NCBI RefSeq assembly: GCF_002005225.1
Contig: NZ_CP019724.1
Coordinates: forward strand, 1,612,001 to 1,676,000
Length of the DNA: 64,000 nt
Source of the DNA: Streptomyces pactum
GTDB taxonomy: Bacteria; Actinomycetota; Actinomycetes; Streptomycetales; Streptomycetaceae
Reading direction: 5' to 3'
In this document: positions 60,868-64,000 of the stretch, piece after piece
Layout: each line of letters begins with the position of its first letter
Numbering within the stretch: the stretch's first letter is position 1
The notes under the pieces: model-generated
The model's database searches: none
What the model was told of the DNA's origin: nothing
What the model saw: the letters and a program-made list of their open reading frames with translations, nothing else
Translations under genes and position numbers: made by a program

Positions 60868-62292
60868 TCAGGACAGCAGCGTCCCCGTCATGGCGGGCAG
60901 TACGGCCCCTCCGGCCACGCCCAGGGTGACGGAGGCCGTGCCGGCGGTGTACGCGGTGGCCGCCGCCCAGCGGCCCGGCACGGCGTGGGCGGTGGCGGGC
61001 GCGGGGCCGCCGGTGGGGAAGAAGAGGGGCACCAGCCAGCGCAGGTAGTAGAAGAGGGAGGCGACGGTGTTGGCGACGGCGAGTGCGGCGAGCCAGGCGC
61101 AACCGCCGTCGACGGCGGCGCCGAAGATCTCCAGTTTGCCGAGGAAGACGCCGGTGGGCGGAGTACCGACCAGGCCGAGCAGACAGACGACGAGGACGGC
61201 GGCGAGACCGGGACGGCGGCGGGCCAGGCCGCGGTAGTCGTCCAGGGAGCGGGCGCCCGGGAGCGCGCCGACGACGGCGAAGGCGCCGAGGTTGGTGGCG
61301 GCGTAGGCGGCCAGGTAGAACAGCAGGCTCTTCAGGGCGAGGTCGCTGCGGTCGGCGACGGCCAGGGCCATGAGGAGGTATCCGACCTGGCTGATGGCGG
61401 AGTAGGCGAGCAGGCGTGTCACGGAGGTCTGGAGGAACGCGGCCAGGTTCCCCAGCGTCATGGTGACCGCGGCGAGGACGGCCGTCAGCAGCGGCCAGTT
61501 GACGTCGCTGCCCGGCAGGACCTGGGTGAGCAGGCGGTAGCCGGCGACGAGAGCGCCGGCCTTCGGCAGGGTGGTGACGTAGGCGGCGACGGGTGGCGGC
61601 GCGCCCTCGGTGACGTCGGGCACCCAGAAGTGTGCGGGCACGGCGCCCGCCTTGAACAGCACCCCGGCCAGCACGCAGACGAGGCCGACGGCGACCGGCC
61701 CGTACGGTGCGGCGGGGAGCGTGGTGCGCAGTTCCCGGTAGAGGGTGGCGCCGCCCACCCCGTAGAGGACGGCGGCGCCGGCCAGCATCGTGGTGCCGAG
61801 AAGGGCGCCCATCAGGTAGTACTTCAGGGCGGCTTCGGTGCCCCGGGAGTCTTTGGCGAAAGCGGTCAGCGCGTAGGCGGGGATGCTCGCCAGCAGGTAG
61901 GCGGCGAACAGCATCAGCAGGTCGTTCGCGCCGAGCAGGGCGAGGGTGCCCGCGCCGGTCAGGCACAGCAGCACCCAGTACTCCGTCTCCCGCTTGTGGC
62001 CCCGTACGGTGTCCACGGACATGCCGATGACCAGCAGCAGGGTGCCCAGGACGATGAGACGGCCGGCGTCGGTCGCGGTGTCGACGGCGAACGCGTGGGC
62101 GAAGACGGTCTGTTCGCGGCCGGTGAGCATGGTGACGGCGGTGGCCACCAGGCCGGCCACGCAGGCGGCGGCCGCCACGACGGCGACGATCCACTGGCGG
62201 CGGCGGGGCAGCCAGGAGCCGGCGAGCAGGCCGACGACGGCGGCGCCGAGCAGGGCGATTTCGGGAAGGAGCGCGGTGAGGTTCTCGTTCAC
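60868..62292 (-). CDS. nuoN: NADH-quinone oxidoreductase subunit N
   Basis: 474 residues from GTG 62292, overlapping the nuoM stop (GTGA). An antiporter-like complex I subunit with 14 helices; one proton channel. Family landmarks: LLMLFAAYLLASIPAYALTAFAKDSRGTEAALKYYLMGALLGTTML, FKAGAVPAHFWVPDVTEGAPPPVAAYVTTLPKAGAL (key Lys in FKAGAVPAHFW), AYSAISQVGYLLMAL and GLVGTPPTGVFLGKLEIF. The set L-M-N runs leftward. About 150 bases after its stop show only non-coding sequence. Confidence 0.94.
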   Translation of the reverse strand: MNENLTALLPEIALLGAAVVGLLAGSWLPRRRQWIVAVVAAAACVAGLVATAVTMLTGREQTVFAHAFAVDTATDAGRLIVLGTLLLVIGMSVDTVRGHKRETEYWVLLCLTGAGTLALLGANDLLMLFAAYLLASIPAYALTAFAKDSRGTEAALKYYLMGALLGTTMLAGAAVLYGVGGATLYRELRTTLPAAPYGPVAVGLVCVLAGVLFKAGAVPAHFWVPDVTEGAPPPVAAYVTTLPKAGALVAGYRLLTQVLPGSDVNWPLLTAVLAAVTMTLGNLAAFLQTSVTRLLAYSAISQVGYLLMALAVADRSDLALKSLLFYLAAYAATNLGAFAVVGALPGARSLDDYRGLARRRPGLAAVLVVCLLGLVGTPPTGVFLGKLEIFGAAVDGGCAWLAALAVANTVASLFYYLRWLVPLFFPTGGPAPATAHAVPGRWAAATAYTAGTASVTLGVAGGAVLPAMTGTLLS

Positions 62293-63794
62293 CGTGCCAC
62301 CAGCCCGGTCAGGGTGCGGCCCGCCGGTTCGATGACGTCCAGGAGCCAGCGGGGCAGGACGCCGATCACCAGCGCGGCCGCCAGCAGGGCGACGACGGGC
62401 AGCGCCTCGTGGCGGTCGAGGTCCGCGATGCCGCCGGCCGGGACGCTCCCCGGCAGGCGCGGGACGCCGAGGAACATGCGCCGCAGCGCGGTCAGGAACA
62501 GGGCGGCGGTGATGAGGATGCCGGTCAGGGCGATGGCGGTGGCCACCGTCCGCGAGGCCAGGGCACCCGTGAAGATCTGGAACTCGGCGATGAAGCCGGA
62601 GAAGCCGGGGATGCCGAGACTGGCGAACGCGGCCACGGCCGTGACCGCCGCGAAGCGGGGAGCGTGGGCGGCCAGACCGGAGTAGGCGTCCATCGCGTAC
62701 GTCCGCCCGCGGTCGTACAGCACGCCGCTGAGCAGGAACAGGGCGCCCGTGATCAGGCCGTGGCTGACCATCTGGGTGACCGCGCCGGTCACCGCCAGCG
62801 CGCGGGCCTGCGTGTCGGTGCCGGCCAGCGTGCCGGCCGCGCCGACGGCCAGCACGACGTAGCCCATGTGGTTCACCGACGTGTAGGCGATCATGCGCTT
62901 GAAGTCGGTCTGTGCCAGGGCGACCAGCGCGCCGTACACGACGGAGACGGCGCCGACGACGACGATGGCCAGGGCGTACCGGCGCCAGCTCCCCGGCAGC
63001 AGGGGCATGGCGATGCGGACGAACCCGTAGGTGCCCATCTTCAGCAGGACCCCGGCCAGGATCGCCGAGCCGGCGGCCGGGGCGTCGGTGTGGGCGGGCG
63101 GCAGCCAGGTGTGGAACGGCACGGTCGGCGTCTTGACCGCCAGGCCGACGCCGACGGCCAGCAGTACGAGACCGGCGTACGGGCCCCGGCCCGCCAGCGG
63201 GTCGGCACGCGCGAGGTCGGTGATGTCGAAGGTGTGCGGGTCGGCGGCCAGGTACAGGCCGATGAAGCCGAGCAGCAGGGCGAGGGAGCCGACGAAGGTG
63301 TAGAGGAAGAACTTCACCGCCGCCGCACGGGCGCGTTCACCGTGGCCCCAGCCCGCGATGACGAAGAACATGCCGACGATCGACAGGTCGAAGAAGACGA
63401 AGAACAGGATCAGGTCGAGCGCGACGAACAGGCCGATGGCGACGGTCTGCAGGAAGAGGAAGAGGCAGACGTAGGAGCGCACCCGCCGGGACTCGCGCAG
63501 TGAGTACCCGGCGACGGCCAGGAAGAGCAGACAGGTCAGGGCGACCAGGGGGAGGGACAGTCCGTCGACACCCACGTGGTAGCCGACCCCGGCGCTGGGG
63601 ATCCAGCGCGCCCGCTGCTCGTACTGCATCCCGCCGCCGGTGTCGAAACCCGCCCACAGCCCGATGACCAGGGCGAGGTCCGCGGCGGCGGTGGCGATCC
63701 AGATCCGGACCCACGCCCGGTCGGGGAGAGAGCGCGGCAGGAGCAGCAGGACCACGCACACCAGCAGCGGCAGGAAGGTGACGACGCTCAGCAC
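62289..63794 (-). CDS. nuoM: NADH-quinone oxidoreductase subunit M
   Basis: 501 residues from GTG 63794, five bases after the nuoL stop. A 14-helix proton-pumping antiporter-like subunit. Key parts: YHVGVDGLSLPLVALTCLLF, FFVFFDLSIVGMFFVIAGWGH (the usual Glu of E-x-x-L-I-P-M-F is replaced by Asp/Ile here), KTPTVPFHTWLPPAHTDAPAAGSAILAGVLLKMGTYGFVRI and FKRMIAYTSVNHMGYVVLAVG. The change at TM5 (DLSIVGMFF) departs from canonical NuoM, where a conserved Glu is needed for pumping. Confidence 0.94.
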   Translation of the reverse strand: MLSVVTFLPLLVCVVLLLLPRSLPDRAWVRIWIATAAADLALVIGLWAGFDTGGGMQYEQRARWIPSAGVGYHVGVDGLSLPLVALTCLLFLAVAGYSLRESRRVRSYVCLFLFLQTVAIGLFVALDLILFFVFFDLSIVGMFFVIAGWGHGERARAAAVKFFLYTFVGSLALLLGFIGLYLAADPHTFDITDLARADPLAGRGPYAGLVLLAVGVGLAVKTPTVPFHTWLPPAHTDAPAAGSAILAGVLLKMGTYGFVRIAMPLLPGSWRRYALAIVVVGAVSVVYGALVALAQTDFKRMIAYTSVNHMGYVVLAVGAAGTLAGTDTQARALAVTGAVTQMVSHGLITGALFLLSGVLYDRGRTYAMDAYSGLAAHAPRFAAVTAVAAFASLGIPGFSGFIAEFQIFTGALASRTVATAIALTGILITAALFLTALRRMFLGVPRLPGSVPAGGIADLDRHEALPVVALLAAALVIGVLPRWLLDVIEPAGRTLTGLVAR

Positions 63795-63799
63795 AGGGG

Positions 63800-64000
63800 T
63801 TACCTCACCAACAGGATGATCAGGACGAGCACGGCGAAGCCGACGGCCGCCTGGGCGTAGTACTGGTGCAGCAGTCCGGTCTGCGGCCGGCGCGCTTGGC
63901 GGCCCAGGTTCCGGGCGCCCGCGGCGACCGCGCGGACGGCGCCGTCGACGGCGCCGTCGTCCAGGCGGCGGGCGAGCCCGGCGGCCGCCGTGCCGCCCCG
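63800..64000 (-). CDS. nuoL: NADH-quinone oxidoreductase subunit L, C-terminal end
   Basis: The gene runs off the window; 66 codons and the TAA (63802-63800) are present. The end reads LDDGAVDGAVRAVAAG, then RQARRPQTGLLHQYYAQAAVGFAVLVLIILLVR, the usual NuoL finish of an amphipathic lateral stretch, the TGLLxxYY phrase and a last membrane helix. It lies five bases before nuoM. Confidence 0.9.
   Translation of the reverse strand, partial: RGGTAAAGLARRLDDGAVDGAVRAVAAGARNLGRQARRPQTGLLHQYYAQAAVGFAVLVLIILLVR

Noticed and set aside
1..64000. Insertion sequences, integrases or a conjugative element.
   Set aside because: I saw no transposase or recombinase-like frame and no terminal inverted repeats flanked by target duplications.

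Overview
The window is high-GC actinobacterial chromosome, almost certainly Streptomyces. GTG and TTG starts, four-base stop/start overlaps, GGAGG-type ribosome sites, Tat signals and a crotonyl-CoA carboxylase/reductase close to the streptomycete enzyme all point that way. From memory, the order from the ccr cluster through beta-galactosidase to a Nur-boxed nickel ABC operon resembles one region of the S. coelicolor chromosome. I saw no transposase, integrase, CRISPR array or biosynthetic megasynthase.

Layout. 1-8160: a VOC fragment, a DUF5107/TPR protein, a GNAT enzyme, then a leftward block of four peptidases (M55 D-aminopeptidase, M20, S9, S66 LD-carboxypeptidase) that suggests recycling of D-amino-acid or wall peptides. 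8260-15987: a methyltransferase, a PAS/GAF/SpoIIE-phosphatase/HATPase regulator, an MFS exporter fused to three carboxypeptidase-regulatory-like repeats, an SRPBCC protein and a radical SAM protein. 15988-17578: a phage-type PGRP amidase with a coupled small ORF. Downstream of it, on the same strand, lies a tRNA gene whose 3' part (anticodon arm, T arm, 3' acceptor strand) precedes its 5' part (5' acceptor strand, D arm). This circularly permuted tRNA is the most unusual object here. 17925-21112: a secreted Tap/Slp-type peptidase, RidA, GNAT and a HEAT-repeat protein.

21532-32472 is a carbon-metabolism block. A double-length 3-hydroxyacyl-CoA dehydrogenase and a TetR regulator precede ccr-ecm-mcl-mch-mcd, five enzymes of the ethylmalonyl-CoA pathway from crotonyl-CoA to glyoxylate plus propionyl-CoA. 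psd-pssA (phosphatidylethanolamine synthesis) follows. Glycerate kinase lies just beyond and could use glyoxylate-derived glycerate.

34054-39469: Nudix, sirtuin, VOC, alkylation repair (ogt plus an Ada-AlkA fusion), an NmtR-type nickel/cobalt sensor and DUF72. 39516-45225: a Tat-secreted GH2 beta-galactosidase with a LamG insertion in its catalytic barrel, and a PhoD phosphatase. 45370-50548: a five-gene nickel/peptide ABC operon with a Nur-box-like operator. 50765-60622: BCCT transporter, macrodomain protein, FAD amine-oxidase/phytoene-desaturase-type enzyme, an unassigned ORF, inositol monophosphatase-like enzyme, gamma-glutamyltransferase, DM13 protein, DUF1330 protein and a small membrane protein. 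60868-64000: nuoN, nuoM and the end of nuoL, an antiporter-like module of complex I or a related accessory set.

All calls rest on reading the sequence and on remembered family features. No searches were run.
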